Shown here: piece by piece, positions 42,051-56,176 of the stretch | Layout: every line of letters begins with the position of its first letter | Position numbering within the stretch: position 1 is the stretch's first letter | Assembly: GCF_050948175.1 (NCBI RefSeq) | Contig: NW_027490403.1 | Location: 248,001-312,000, forward strand | Reading direction: 5' to 3' | DNA: 64,000 nt | DNA from: Xylocopa sonorina | Taxonomy: Eukaryota > Arthropoda > Insecta > Hymenoptera > Apidae | Translations under genes and position numbers: made by a program | Notes under the pieces: generated by a model | Told to the model about the DNA's origin: nothing | Databases searched by the model: none | Seen by the model: the letters and a program-made list of their open reading frames with translations, nothing else

Positions 42051-43099
42051 ATGCGACACTTCCTTGCAAGGAAATAGCGTTTGCAGATGTCTACGTATCG
42101 TAGCAATAGAGTTCTAATGCTTCTTAAAACGCGATATCGCATGTCATTTCTATGTTTCGTGGTAAGATATAATATGATTTGCGAAGAGTTATGTTTTCCT
42201 CGTCTACACTTCAAATGAATGTAAATGCGACACTTCCTTGCAAGGAAATAGCGTTTGCAGATGTCTACGTATCGAAGCAATAGAGTTCTAATGCATCTTA
42301 AAACGCGATATCGCATCTCATTTCTATGTTTCATGGTAAGATATAATATGATTTGCGAAGTGTTATGCATTCCTCGTCTACGATTCAAATGAATGTAAAT
42401 GCGACACTTCCTTGCAAGGAAATAGCGTTTGCAGATGTCTACGTATCGAAGCAATAGAGTTCAAGTGCTTCTTAAAACGCGATACCGCATCTCATTTCTA
42501 TGTTTCATGGTAAGATATAATATGATTTGCGAAGTGTTATGTTTTCCTCGTCTACACCTCAAATGAATGTAAATGCGACACTTCCTTGCAAGGAAATAGC
42601 GAATCCAGATGTCTACCTATCGTAGCAATAGAGTTCTAATGCCTCTTAAAACGCGATATCGCATCTCATTTCTATGTTTCATGGTAAGATATAATATGAT
42701 TTGCGAAGTATCATGTATTCCTCGTCTACACTTCAAATGAATGTAAATGCAACACTTCCTCGCTAGGAAATAGCGTTTGCAGATGTCTACGTATCGTAGC
42801 AATAGATTTCTAATGCTTCTTAAAACGCGATATCGCATCTCATTTCTATGTTTCATGGTAAGATATAATATGATTTGCGAAGTGTTATGTATTCCTCTTC
42901 TACACTTCAAATGAATGTAAATGCGACACTTCCTTGCAAGGAAATAGCGTTTGCAGGTGTCTACGTGTCGTACGGATAGAGTTCTAATGCTTCTTATAAC
43001 GACATATCGCACCTCATTTCTATGTTTCATGATAAGATATAATATTCATTGCGAAGTGTTATGCATTCCTCGTCTACGATTCAAATGGATGAAAATGCG

Positions 43100-44491
43100 A
43101 CACTTCCTTGCTAGGAAATAGCGTTTGCAGATGTCTACGTATCGAAGCAATAGAGTTCTAATGCTTCTTAAAACGCGATATCGCATCTCATTTCTATGTT
43201 TCATGGTAAGATATAATATGATTTGCGAAGTATCATGTATTCCTCGTCTACACTTCAAATGAATGTAAATGCAACACTTCCTCGCTAGGAAATAGCGTTT
43301 GCAGTTGTCTGCGTATCGTAGCAATAGATTTCTAATGCTTCTTAAAACGCGATATTGCATCTCATATTTATGTTTCATGATACGATATAATATTCATTGC
43401 GAAGTGTTATGCATTTCTCGTCTACGATTTAAATGAATGTAAATGCGACACTTCCTTGCAAGGAAATAGCGTTTGCAGATGTCTACGTATCACAGCAATA
43501 GAGTTCTTGTGATTCTTAGAACGCGATATCGCATCTCATTTCTATGTTTCATGGTAAGGTATAATATGATATGCGAAGTGTTATGTATTCCTCGTCTACA
43601 CTTCAAATGAATGTGAATGCGACTCTTCCTCGCTAGGAAATGGCGTTTGCAGATGTCTACGTATCGTAGCAATGGATTTCTGATGCTTCTTAAAACGCGA
43701 TATCGCATCTCATTTCTATGTTTCATGGTATGATATAATATGATTTGCGAAGTGTCATCTATTCCTCGTCTACACTTCTAATGAATGTAAATGCGACACT
43801 TCCTTGCAAGGAAATAGAGTTTGCAGATATCTACGTATCGTAGCAAAAGATTTCTAATGCTTCTTAAAACGCGATATCGCATCTCATTTCTATGTTTCAT
43901 GGTAAGATATAATATGATTTGCGAAGTGTTATGTATTCCTCGTCTACTCTTCAAATGAATGTAAATGCGACACTTCCTTGTAAGGAAATAGCGTTCGCAG
44001 ATGTCTATCTATCGTAGCAATAGAGTTCTAATGCTTCTTAAAACGCGATATCGCATCTCATTTCTATGTTTCATGGTAAGATATAATATGATTTGCGAAG
44101 TGTTATGTATTCCTCGTCTACACTTCAAATGAATGTGAATGCGACACTTCCTCGCTAGGAAATAGCGTCTGCAGATGTCTAGATATCGTAGCAATAGAGT
44201 TCTAATGCTTCTTAAAACGCGATATCGCATCTCATTTCTATGTTTCATGGTAAGATATAATATTCATTGCGAAGTGTTATGCATTCCTCGTCTACGATTC
44301 AAATGAATGTAAATGCGACTCTTCCTTGCAAGGAAATAGCGTTTGCAGATGTCTACGTATCGTAGAAATAGAGTTCAAATGCTTCTTAAAACGCGATATC
44401 GCATCTCATTCCTATGTTTCATGGTAGGATATAATATGATTTGCGAAGTGTTATGTATTCCTCGTCTACACTTCAAATGTATGTAAATGCG
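43100..44491 (+). repeat. 8-unit block, copy 1
   Basis: Units from about 43,100 are repeated with an offset of 1,392 bp up to about 43,944. Units from about 44,100 to 44,494 are repeated with an offset of 1,218 bp. The change of offset is one unit. Confidence 0.8.
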
Positions 44492-45712
44492 ACACTTCCT
44501 TGCTAGGAAATAGCGTTTGCAGATGTCTACGTATCAAAGCAATAGAGTTCTAATGCTTCTTAAAACGCGATATCGCATCTCATTTCTACGTTTCATGGTA
44601 AGATATAATATGATTTGCGAAGTATCATGTATTCCTCGTCTACACTTCAAATGAATGTAAATGCAACACTTCCTCGCTAGGAAATAGCGTTTGCAGTTGT
44701 CTGCGTATCGTAGCAATAGATTTCTAATGCTTCTTAAAACGCGATATTGCATCTCATATTTATGTTTCATGATACGATATAATATTCATTGCGAAGTGTT
44801 ATGCATTTCTCGTCTACGATTTAAATGAATGTAAATGCGACACTTCCTTGCAAGGAAATAGCGTTTGCAGATGTCTACGTATCACAGCAATAGAGTTCTT
44901 GTGATTCTTAGAACGCGATATCGCATCTCATTTCTATGTTTCATGGTAAGGTATAATATGATAAGCGAAGTGTTATGTATTCCTCGTCTACACTTCAAAT
45001 GAATGTGAATGCGACTCTTCCTCGCTAGGAAATGGCGTTTGCAGATGTCTACGTATCGTAGCAATGGATTTCTGATGCTTCTTAAAACGCGATATCGCAT
45101 CTCATTTCTATGTTTCATGGTATGATATAATATGATTTGCGAAGTGTCATCTATTCCTCGTCTACACTTCTAATGAATGTAAATGCGACACTTCCTTGCA
45201 GGGAAATAGCGTTTGCAGATATCTACGTATCGTAGCAATAGATTTCTAATGCTTCTTAAAACGCGATATCGCATCTCATTTCTATGTTTCATGGTAAGAT
45301 ATAATATGATTTGCGAAGTGTTATGTATTCCTCGTCTACACTTCAAATGAATGTGAATGCGACACTTCCTCGCTAGGATATAGCGTCTGCAGATGTCTAG
45401 ATATCGTAGCAATAGAGTTCTAATGCTTCTTAAAACGCGATATCGCATCTCATTTCTATGTTTCATGGTAAGATATAATATTCATTGCGAAGTGTTATGC
45501 ATTCCTCGTCTACGATTCAAATGAATGTAAATGCGACTCTTCCTTGCAAGGAAATAGCGTTTGCAGATGTCTACGTATCGTAGAAATAGAGTTCAAATGC
45601 TTCTTAAAACGCGATATCGCATCTCATTCCTATGTTTCATGGTAGGATATAATATGATTTGCGAAGTGTTATGTATTCCTCGTCTACACTTCAAATGTAT
45701 GTAAATGCGACA
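44492..45712 (+). repeat. 8-unit block, copy 2, contracted to seven units
   Basis: Second copy of 43,100-44,491. It matches eight units downstream as far as about 45,336, then seven units downstream to about 45,712. One unit corresponding to about 43,944-44,118 is absent. The simplest reading is tandem duplication followed by loss of exactly one unit. Confidence 0.8.
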
Positions 45713-48199
45713 CTTCCTTGCAAGGAAACAGCGTTTCCAGATGACTACGTATCGTAGCAATAGAGTTCTAATGATTCTTAAAACGCGATATCGCATCTCA
45801 TTTCTATGTCTCATGCTAAGATATAATACGATTTGCGAAGTGTCATGTATTCCTCGTCTACACTTCAAATGAATGTGAATGCGACATTTCCTTGCAAGGA
45901 AATAGCGTTTGCAGATGTCTACGTATCGTAGCAATGGATTTCTGGTGCTTCTTAAAACGCGATATCGCATCTCATTTCTATGTTTCATGGTAAGATATAA
46001 TATGATTTGCGAAGTGTCATCTATTCCTCGTCTACTCTTCAAATGAATGTAAATGCGACACTTCCTTCCAAGGAAATAGCGTTTGCGTATGTCTACGTAT
46101 CGTAGGGATGGAGTTCTAATGCTTCTTAAAACGCGATATCGCATCTCATTTCTATGTTTCATGGTAAGATATAATATGATTTGCGAAGTGTTATGTATTC
46201 CTCGTCTACACTTCAAATGAATGTAAGTGCGACACTTCCTTGCAAGGAAGTAGCGTTTGCAAATGTCTACCTATCGTAGCAATAGTGTTCTCATGCTTCT
46301 TAAAACGCGATATCGCATCTCATTTCTATGTTTCATGGTAAGATATAATATGATTTGCGAAGTGTAATGTATTCTTCGTCCACACTTCAAATGAATGTAA
46401 ATGCGACACTTCCTTGCTAGGAGATAGCGTTTGCAGATGTCTACGTATCGAAGCAATAGTGTTCAAATGCCTCTTAAAACAAGATATCGCAACTCATTTC
46501 TATGTTTCATGATAAGATGTAATATTCATTGCGAAGTGTTATGTATTCCTCGCCTACACTTCAAATGAATGTAAATGCGACACGTCCTTGCTAGGAAATA
46601 GCGTTTGCAGATGTCTACGTATTGAAGCAATAGAGTTCAAATGCTTCGTAGAATGAGATATTGCATCTCATACCTATGTTTCATGATAAGATATAATATT
46701 CATTGCGAAGTGTTATGCATTTCTCGTCTACGATTCAAATGAATGTAAATGCGACACTTCCTTGCAAGGAAATAGCGTTTGCAGATGTCTACGTAGCGTA
46801 GGGATAGAGTTCTAATGCTCTTAAAACGACATATCGCACCTCATTTCTATGTTTCATGATAAGATATAATATTCATTGCGAAGTGTTATGCATTCCTCGT
46901 CTACGATTCAATTGAATGTAAATGCGACACTTCCTTGCAAGGAAATAGCGTTTGCAGATGTCAACGTATCGTAGCAATAGAGCTCTAATGCTTCTTAAAA
47001 CGCGATATCGCATCTCATTTCTATGTTTCATGGTAAGATGTAATATGATTGGGGAAGTGTTATGTATTCCTCGTCTACACTTCAAATGAATGTAAATGCG
47101 ACACTTCCTTGCAAGGAAATAGCGTTTGCAGATGTCTACGTATCATAGCAATAGAGTTCTTATGATCCTTAAAACGCGATATCGCATCTCATTTCTATGT
47201 TTCATGGTAAGATGTAATATGATTGGGGAAGTGTTATGTATTCCTCGTCTACACTTCAAATGAATGTAAATGCGACACTTCCTTGCAAGGAAATAGCGTT
47301 TGCAGATGTCTACGTATTGTAGCAATAGAGTTCTTATGATTCTTAAAACGCGATATGGCATCTCATTTCCATGTTTCATGGTAAGATATAATATGATTTG
47401 CGAAGTGTTATGTAGTCCTCGTCTACACTTCAAATGAATGTAAATGCGACACTTCCTTGCTAGGAAATAGCGTTTGCAGATTTCTAGGTATCGTAGTAAT
47501 AGAGTTCTAGTGCTTCTTAAAACGCGATATCGCATCTCATTTCTATGTTTCATGGTAAGATATATTATGATTTGCGAAGTGCTGTGTATTCCTCGTCAAC
47601 ACTTCAAATGAATGTAAATGCGGAACTTCCTTGCATGGAAATAGCGTTTGGAGATGTCTACGTATCGTAGCAATAGAGCTCTAATGCTTCTTAAAACGCG
47701 ATATCACATCTCATTTCTATGTTTCATGGTAAGATGTAATATGATTGGGGAAGTGTTATGTATTCCTCGTCTACACTTCAAATGAATGTAAATGCGACAC
47801 TTCCTTGCAAGGAAATAGCGTTTGCAGATGTCTACGTATCGTAGCAATAGGGTTCTTATGATTCTTAAAACGCGATATGGCATCTCATTTCTATGTTTCA
47901 TGGTAAGATATAATATGATTTGCGAAGTGTTATGTAGTCCTCGTCTACACTTCAAATGAATGTAAATGCGACACTTCCTTGCAAGGAAATAGCGTTTGCA
48001 GATGTCTACGTATCGTAGCAATAGAGTTCTTATGATCCTTAAAACGCGATATCGCATCTCATTTCTATGTTTCATGTTAAGATATAATATGATTTGCGAA
48101 GTGTTATGTAGTCCTCGTCTACACTTCAAATGAATGTAAATGCCACACTTCCCTGCTAGGAAATAGCGTCTGCAGATGACTAGGTATCGTAGCAATAGA

Positions 48200-50518
48200 G
48201 TTCTAATGCTTCTTAAAACGCGATATCGCATCTCATTCCGGTGTTTCATGGTAAGATATAATATGATTTGCGAAGTGTTATGTATTCCTCTTCTACACTT
48301 CAAATGAATGTAAATGCGACTCTTCCTTGCAAGGAAATAGCGTTTGCAGATGTCTACGTATTGTAGCAATAGAGTTCTAATGCTTCTTAAGACGCGATTT
48401 CGCATCTCACTTCCATGTTTCATGTTAAGGTATAATATGATTGGGGAAGTGTTATGTATTCCTCGTCTACACTTCAAATGAATGTAAATGCGACACTTCC
48501 TTGCAAGGAAATAGCGTTTGCAAGTGTCTACCTATCGTAGCAATAGTGTTCTAATGCTTCTTAAAACGCGATATCGCATCTCATTTCTATGTTTCATGGT
48601 AAGATATAATATGATTTGCGACGTGTCATGTATTCTTCGTCTACACTTCAAATGAATGTAAATGCGACTCTTCCTTGCAAGGAAATAGCGTTTGCATATG
48701 TCTACGTATCGTAGCAATAGAGTTCTTATGATTCATAAAACGCGATATCGCATCTCATTTCTATGTTTCATGGTAAGGTATAATATGATTTGCGAAGTGT
48801 CATGTATTCTTCGTCTACACACCAAATGAATGTAAATGCGACTCTTCCTTGCAAGGAAATAGCGTTTGCAGATGTCTACGTATCGTAGCAATAGTGTTCC
48901 AAAGCTTCTTAAAACGCGATATCGCATCTCATTTCTATGTTTCATGGTAAGATATAATATGATTGGGGAAGTGTTATGTATTACTCGTCCACACTTCAAA
49001 TGAATGTAAATGCGACACTTCCTTGCAAGGAAATAGCGTTTGCAGATGTCTACGTATCGTAGCAATAGAGTTCTTATGATTCTTAGAACGCGATATCGCA
49101 TCTCATTTCTATGTTTCATGGTAAGATAGAATATGATTCGAGAAGTGTTATGTAGTCCTCGTCTACACTTCAAATGAATGTAAATGCGACACTTCCTTGC
49201 TAGGAAATGGCGTTTGCAGATGTCTACGTATCGTAGCAATAGAGTTCTTATGATTCTTAAAACGCGATATCGCATCTCATTTCCATGTTTCATTGTAAGA
49301 TATTATATGATTTGCGAAGTGTTATGTATTCCTCTTCTACACTTCAAATGAATGTAGATGCGACACTTCCTTGCAAGGAAAGAGCGTTTGCAGATGTCCA
49401 CGTATAGTAGGGATAGAGTTCTAATGCTTCTTAAAACGAGATATCGCATCTCATTTTTATGTTTCATGATAAGATATAATATTCATTGCGAAGTGTTATG
49501 CATTCCTCGTCTACACTTCAAATGAATGTAAATGCCACACTTCCCTGCTAGGAAATAGCGTCTGCAGGTGACTAGGTATCGTAGCAATAGAGCTCTAATG
49601 CTTCTTAAAACGCGATATCGCATCTCATTCCTATGTTCATGGTAAGATATAATATGATTTGCGAAGTGTTATGTATTCCTCTTCTACACTTCAAATGAAT
49701 GTAAATGGGACTCTTCCTTGCAAGGAAATAGCGTTTGCAGATGTCTACGTATCGTAGCAATAGAGTTCTAATGCTTCATAAAACGCGATATCGCATCTCA
49801 TTTCCATGTTTCATGGTAAGATATAATATGATTTGCGAAGTGTTATGTATTCCTGTTCTACACTTCAAATGAATGTAAATGCGACACTTCCTGGCAAGGA
49901 AATAGAGTTTGCAAATGTCTACCTATCTTAGCAATAGTGCTCTAATACTTCTTTGAACGCGATATCGCATTTCATTTCTATGTTTCATGGTAAGATATAA
50001 TATGAATTGCGAAGTGTTATGTATTCCTCGTCTACACTTCAAATGAATGTAAATGCGACTCTTCCTTGCAAGGAAATAGCGTTTGCAGATGTCAACGTAT
50101 CGTAGCAATAGAGCTCTAATGCTTCTTAAAACGCGATATCGCATCTCATTTCTATGTTTCATGGTAAGATGTAATATGATTGGGGAAGTGTTATGTATTC
50201 CTCGTCTACACTTCAAATGAATGTAAATGCGACACTTCCTTGCAAGGAAATAGCGTTTGCAGATGTCTACGTATTGTAGCAATAGAGTTCTTATGATTCT
50301 TAAAACGCGATATGGCATCTCATTTCCATGTTTCATGGTAAGATATAATATGATTTGCGAAGTGTTATGTAGTCCTCGTCTACACTTCAAATGAATGTAA
50401 ATGCGACACATCCTTGCTAGGAAATAGCGTTTGCAGATGTCTAGGTGTCGTAGTAATAGAGTTCTAGTGCTTCTTAAAACGCGATATCGCATCTCATTTC
50501 TATGTTTCATGGTAAGAT
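48200..50518 (+). repeat. 16-unit offset block, copy 1 (with private 1-bp deletion)
   Basis: About 2,319 bp recurs 2,783 bp downstream before position 49,636 and 2,784 bp downstream after it. The change is due to a missing t in this copy (ctatgttcatgg at 49,631-49,642) where copy 2 has ctatgtttcatgg. Shared rare markers include gggactcttcc, cctgttctac and gtccacgtatag. Confidence 0.85.
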
Positions 50519-50982
50519 ATAATATGATTTGCGAAGTGTTATGTAGTCCTCGTCTACACTTCAAATGAATGTAAATGCGACACTTCCTTGCTAGGAAATA
50601 GCGTTTGCAGATTTCTAGGTATCGTAGTAATAGAGTTCTAGTGCTTCTTAAAACGCGATATCGCATCTCATTTCTATGTTTCATGGTAAGATATATTATG
50701 ATTTGCGAAGTGCTGTGTATTCCTCGTCAACACTTCAAATGAATGTAAATGCGGAACTACCTTGCATGGAAATAGCGTTTGGAGATGTCTACGTATCGTA
50801 GCAATAGAGCTCTAATGCTTCTTAAAACGCGATATCACATCTCATTTCTATGTTTCATGGTAAGATGTAATATGATTGGGGAAGTGTTATGTATTCCTCG
50901 TCTACACTTCAAATGAATGTAAATGCGACTCTTCCTTGCAAGGAAATAGCGTTTGCAGATGTCAACGTATCGTAGCAATAGA

Positions 50983-53302
50983 GCTCTAATGCTTCTTAAA
51001 ACGCGATATCGCATCTCATTCCGGTGTTTCATGGTAAGATATAATATGATTTGCGAAGTGTTATGTATTCCTCTTCTACACTTCAAATGAATGTAAATGC
51101 GACTCTTCCTTGCAAGGAAATAGCGTTTGCAGATGTCTACGTATTGTAGCAATAGAGTTCTAATGCTTCTTAAGACGCGATTTCGCATCTCACTTCCATG
51201 TTTCATGTTAAGGTATAATATGATTGGGGAAGTGTTATGTATTCCTCGTCTACACTTCAAATGAATGTAAATGCGACACTTCCTTGCAAGGAAATAGCGT
51301 TTGCAAGTGTCTACCTATCGTAGCAATAGTGTTCTAATGCTTCTTAAAACGCGATATCGCATCTCATTTCTATGTTTCATGGTAAGATATAATATGATTT
51401 GCGACGTGTCATGTATTCTTCGTCTACACTTCAAATGAATGTAAATGCGACTCTTCCTTGCAAGGAAATAGCGTTTGCATATGTCTACGTATCGTAGCAA
51501 TAGAGTTCTTATGATTCATAAAACGCGATATCGCATCTCATTTCTATGTTTCATGGTAAGGTATAATATGATTTGCGAAGTGTCATGTATTCTTCGTCTA
51601 CACACCAAATGAATGTAAATGCGACTCTTCCTTGCAAGGAAATAGCGTTTGCAGATGTCTACGTATCGTAGCAATAGAGTTCCAAAGCTTCTTAAAACGC
51701 GATATCGCATCTCATTCCTATGTTTCATGGTAAGATATAATATGATTGGGGAAGTGTTATGTATTACTCGTCCACACTTCAAATGAATGTAAATGCGACA
51801 CTTCCTTGCAAGGAAATAGCGTTTGCAGATGTCTACGTATCGTAGCAATAGAGTTCTTATGATTCTTAGAACGCGATATCGCATCTCATTTCTATGTTTC
51901 ATGGTAAGATAGAATATGATTCGAGAAGTGTTATGTAGTCCTCGTCTACACTTCAAATGAATGTAAATGCGACACTTCCTTGCTAGGAAATGGCGTTTGC
52001 AGATGTCTACGTATCGTAGCAATAGAGTTCTTATGATTCTTAAAACGCGATATCGCATCTCATTTCCATGTTTCATTGTAAGATATTATATGATTTGCGA
52101 AGTGTTATGTATTCCTCTTCTACACTTCAAATGAATGTAGATGCGACACTTCCTTGCAAGGAAAGAGCGTTTGCAGATGTCCACGTATAGTAGGGATAGA
52201 GTTCTAATGCTTCTTAAAACGAGATATCGCATCTCATTTTTATGTTTCATGATAAGATATAATATTCATTGCGAAGTGTTATGCATTCCTCGTCTACACT
52301 TCAAATGAATGTAAATGCCACACTTCCCTGCTAGGAAATAGCGTCTGCAGGTGACTAGGTATCGTAGCAATAGAGCTCTAATGCTTCTTAAAACGCGATA
52401 TCGCATCTCATTCCTATGTTTCATGGTAAGATATAATATGATTTGCGAAGTGTTATGTATTCCTCTTCTACACTTCAAATGAATGTAAATGGGACTCTTC
52501 CTTGCAAGGAAATAGCGTTTGCAGATGTCTACGTATCGTAGCAATAGAGTTCTAATGCTTCATAAAACGCGATATCGCATCTCATTTCCATGTTTCATGG
52601 TAAGATATAATATGATTTGCGAAGTGTTATGTATTCCTGTTCTACACTTCAAATGAATGTAAATGCGACACTTCCTGGCAAGGAAATAGAGTTTGCAAAT
52701 GTCTACCTATCTTAGCAATAGTGCTCTAATACTTCTTTGAACGCGATATCGCATTTCATTTCTATGTTTCATGGTAAGATATAATATGAATTGCGAAGTG
52801 TTATGTATTCCTCGTCTACACTTCAAATGAATGTAAATGCGACTCTTCCTTGCAAGGAAATAGCGTTTGCAGATGTCAACGTATCGTAGCAATAGAGCTC
52901 TAATGCTTCTTAAAACGCGATATCGCATCTCATTTCTATGTTTCATGGTAAGATGTAATATGATTGGGGAAGTGTTATGTATTCCTCGTCTACACTTCAA
53001 ATGAATGTAAATGCGACACTTCCTTGCAAGGAAATAGCGTTTGCAGATGTCTACGTATTGTAGCAATAGAGTTCTTATGATTCTTAAAACGCGATATGGC
53101 ATCTCATTTCCATGTTTCATGGTAAGATATAATATGATTTGCGAAGTGTTATGTAGTCCTCGTCTACACTTCAAATGAATGTAAATGCGACACATCCTTG
53201 CTAGGAAATAGCGTTTGCAGATGTCTAGGTGTCGTAGTAATAGAGTTCTAGTGCTTCTTAAAACGCGATATCGCATCTCATTTCTATGTTTCATGGTAAG
53301 AT
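50983..53302 (+). repeat. 16-unit offset block, copy 2
   Basis: Near-identical partner of 48,200-50,518 with the full-length unit at the position of the deletion. The match ends near 53,302, where agatgtaata here faces agatataata in copy 1. The right edge adjoins another copy of the 650-bp zone 5 module. Confidence 0.85.
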
Positions 53303-56176
53303 GTAATATGATTGGGGAAGTGTTATGTATTCCTCGTCTACACTTCAAATGAATGTAAATGCGACACTTCCTTGCAAGGAAATAGCGTTTGCAGATGTCT
53401 ACGTATCGTAGCAATAGAGTTCTTATGATTCTTAAAACGCGATATGGCATCTCATTTCTATGTTTCATGGTAAGATATAATATGATTTGCGAAGTGTTAT
53501 GTAGTCCTCGTCTACACTTCAAATGAATGTAAATGCGACACTTCCTTGCAAGGAAATAGCGTTTGCAGATGTCTACGTATCGTAGCAATAGAGTTCTTAT
53601 GATCCTTAAAACGCGATATCGCATCTCATTTCTATGTTTCATGTTAAGATATAATATGATTTGCGAAGTGTTATGTAGTCCTCGTCTACACTTCAAATGA
53701 ATGTAAATGCCACACTTCCCTGCTAGGAAATAGCGTCTGCAGATGACTAGGTACCGTAGCAATAGAGTTCTAATGCTTCTTAAAACGCGATATCGCATCT
53801 CATTCCGGTGTTTCATGGTAAGATATAATATGATTTGCGAAGTGTTATGTATTCCTCTTCTACACTTCAAATGAATGTAAATGCGACTCTTCCTTGCAAG
53901 GAAATAGCGTTTGCAGATGTCTACGTATCGTAGCAATAGAGTTCTAATGCTTCATAAAACGCGATATCGCATCTCATTTCCATGTTTCATGGTAAGATAT
54001 AATATGATTTGCGAAGTGTTATGTATTCCTGTTCTACACTTCAAATGAATGTAAATGCGACACTTCCTGGCAAGGAAATAGAGTTTGCAAATGTCTACCT
54101 ATCTTAGCAATAGTGCTCTAATACTTCTTTAAACGCGATATCGCATTTCATTTCTATGTTTCATGGTAAGATATAATATGAATTGCGAAGTGTTATGTAT
54201 TCCTCGTCTACACTTCAAATGAATGTAAATGCGACTCTTCCTTGCAAGGAAATAGCGTTTGCAGATGTCAACGTATCGTAGCAATAGTGTTCTAATGCTT
54301 CTTAAAACGCGATATCGCATCTCATTTCTATGTTTCATGGTAAGATATAATATGATTTGCGACGTGTCATGTATTCTTCGTCTACACTTCAAATGAATGT
54401 AAATGCGACTCTTCCTTGCAAGGAAATAGCGTTTGCATATGTCTACGTATCGTAGCAATAGAGTTCTTATGATTCATAAAACGCGATATCGCATCTCATT
54501 TCTATGTTTCATGGTAACGTATAATATGATTTGCGAAGTGTCATGTATTCCCCGTCTACACTTCAAATGAATGTAAATGCCACACTTCCCTGCTAGGAAA
54601 TAGCGTCTGCAGATGACTAGGGATCGTAGCAATAGAGTTCTAATGCTTCTTAAAGCGCGATATCGCATCTCATTTCTATGTTTCATGGTAAGATAAAATA
54701 TGATTTGCGAAGTGTCATGTATTCTTCGTCTACACACCAAATGAATGTAAATGCGACTCTTCCTTGCAAGGAAATAGCGTTTGCAGATGTCTACGTATCG
54801 TAGCAATAGAGTTCTAATGCTTCATAAAACGCGATATCGCATCTCATTTCCATGTTTCATGGTAAGATATAATATGATTTGCGAAGTGTTATGTATTCCT
54901 GTTCTACACTTCAAATGAATGTAAATGCGACACTTCCTGGCAAGGAAATAGAGTTTGCAAATGTCTACCTATCTTAGCAATAGTGCTCTAATACTTCTTT
55001 AAACGCGATATCGCATTTCATTTCTATGTTTCATGGTAAGATATAATATGAATTGCGAAGTGTTATGTATTCCTCGTCTACACTTCAAATGAATGTAAAT
55101 GCGACTCTTCCTTGCAAGGAAATAGCGTTTGCAGATGTCAACGTATCGTAGCAATAGAGCTCTAATGCTTCTTAAAACGCGATATCGCATCTCATTTCTA
55201 TGTTTCATGGTAAGATGTAATATGATTGGGGAAGTGTTATGTATTCCTCGTCTACACTTCAAATGAATGTAAATGCGACACTTCCTTGCAAGGAAATAGC
55301 GTTTGCAGATGTCTACGTATCGTAGCAATAGAGTTCTTATGATTCTTAAAACGCGATATGGCATCTCATTTCTATGTTTCATGGTAAGATATAATATGAT
55401 TTGCGAAGTGTTATGTAGTCCTCGTCTACACTTCAAATGAATGTAAATGCGACACTTCCTTGCAAGGAAATAGCGTTTGCAGATGTCTACGTATCGTAGC
55501 AATAGAGTTCTTATGATCCTTAAAACGCGATATCGCATCTCATTTCTATGTTTCATGTTAAGATATAATATGATTTGCGAAGTGTTATGTAGTCCTCGTC
55601 TACACTTCAAATGAATGTAAATGCCACACTTCCCTGCTAGGAAATAGCGTCTGCAGATGACTAGGTATCGTAGCAATAGAGTTCTAATGCTTCTTAAAAC
55701 GCGATATCGCATCTCATTCCGGTGTTTCATGGTAAGATATAATATGATTTGCGAAGTGTTATGTATTCCTCTTCTACACTTCAAATGAATGTAAATGCGA
55801 CTCTTCCTTGCAAGGAAATAGCGTTTGCAGATGTCTACGTATCGTAGCAATAGAGTTCTAATGCTTCATAAAACGCGATATCGCACCTCATTTCCATGTT
55901 TCATGGTAAGATATAATATGATTTGCGAAGTGTTATGTATTCCCGTTCTACACTTCAAATGAATGTAAATGCGACACTTCCTGGCAAGGAAATAGAGTTT
56001 GCAAATGTCTACCTATCTTAGCAATAGTGCTCTAATACTTCTTTAAACGCGATATCGCATTTCATTTCTATGTTTCATGGTAAGATATAATATGAATTGC
56101 GAAGTGCTATGTATTCCTCGTCTACACTTCAAATGAATGTAAATGCGACTCTTCCTTGCAAGGAAATAGCGTTTGC
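53260..56176 (+). repeat. 11-unit offset pair (53,260-54,262 and 55,174-56,176)
   Basis: About 1,003 bp recurs at an offset of 1,914 bp (11 units). I saw a handful of mismatches, for example gtaccgtag against gtatcgtag, and tcctgttc against tcccgttc. The part holding the zone 5 module occurs a further time 13 units on (55,143-55,870 with 57,405-58,132). Confidence 0.75.

Larger units (their letters stand above)
19793..42500 (+). repeat. Zone 3: recently homogenised core of nested higher-order blocks
   Basis: About 130 units, the most homogeneous stretch of the window. Typical variants are cattattatg with ataataagattt, gtacgtgtcg, cacttgctcgc, and the pair tcaaatcaatg with aaatacgacac. A module of about 990 bp (5.7 units) starts at 22,260, 26,436, 28,176, 31,830, 34,092 and 35,483, with more diverged or partial versions at 30,438, 38,441 and 41,399. 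Spacings between the full copies are multiples of 174 except for one 1-bp loss. The zone is inferred to be the most recently expanded part of the array seen here. Confidence 0.7.
42501..46900 (+). repeat. Zone 4: transition zone
   Basis: About 25 units that lack the zone 3 markers and the later ttggggaag marker. Local variants include cttgtgattcttag, aatggcgtttgc, gatatctacg, cgtagaaata and cgtagggat. It contains the 8-unit block that lost a unit in its second copy, and a 1-bp deletion at 46,819. Confidence 0.6.

Noticed and set aside
52707..53936. Long minus-strand ORFs (up to 409 codons) throughout the window as genes for a 58-residue repeat protein
   Set aside because: They follow from a 174-bp unit with a stop-free frame. 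Frequent subfamily variants stop the frame, many begin at non-ATG codons, and no promoter, splice or unique flanking sequence is seen.
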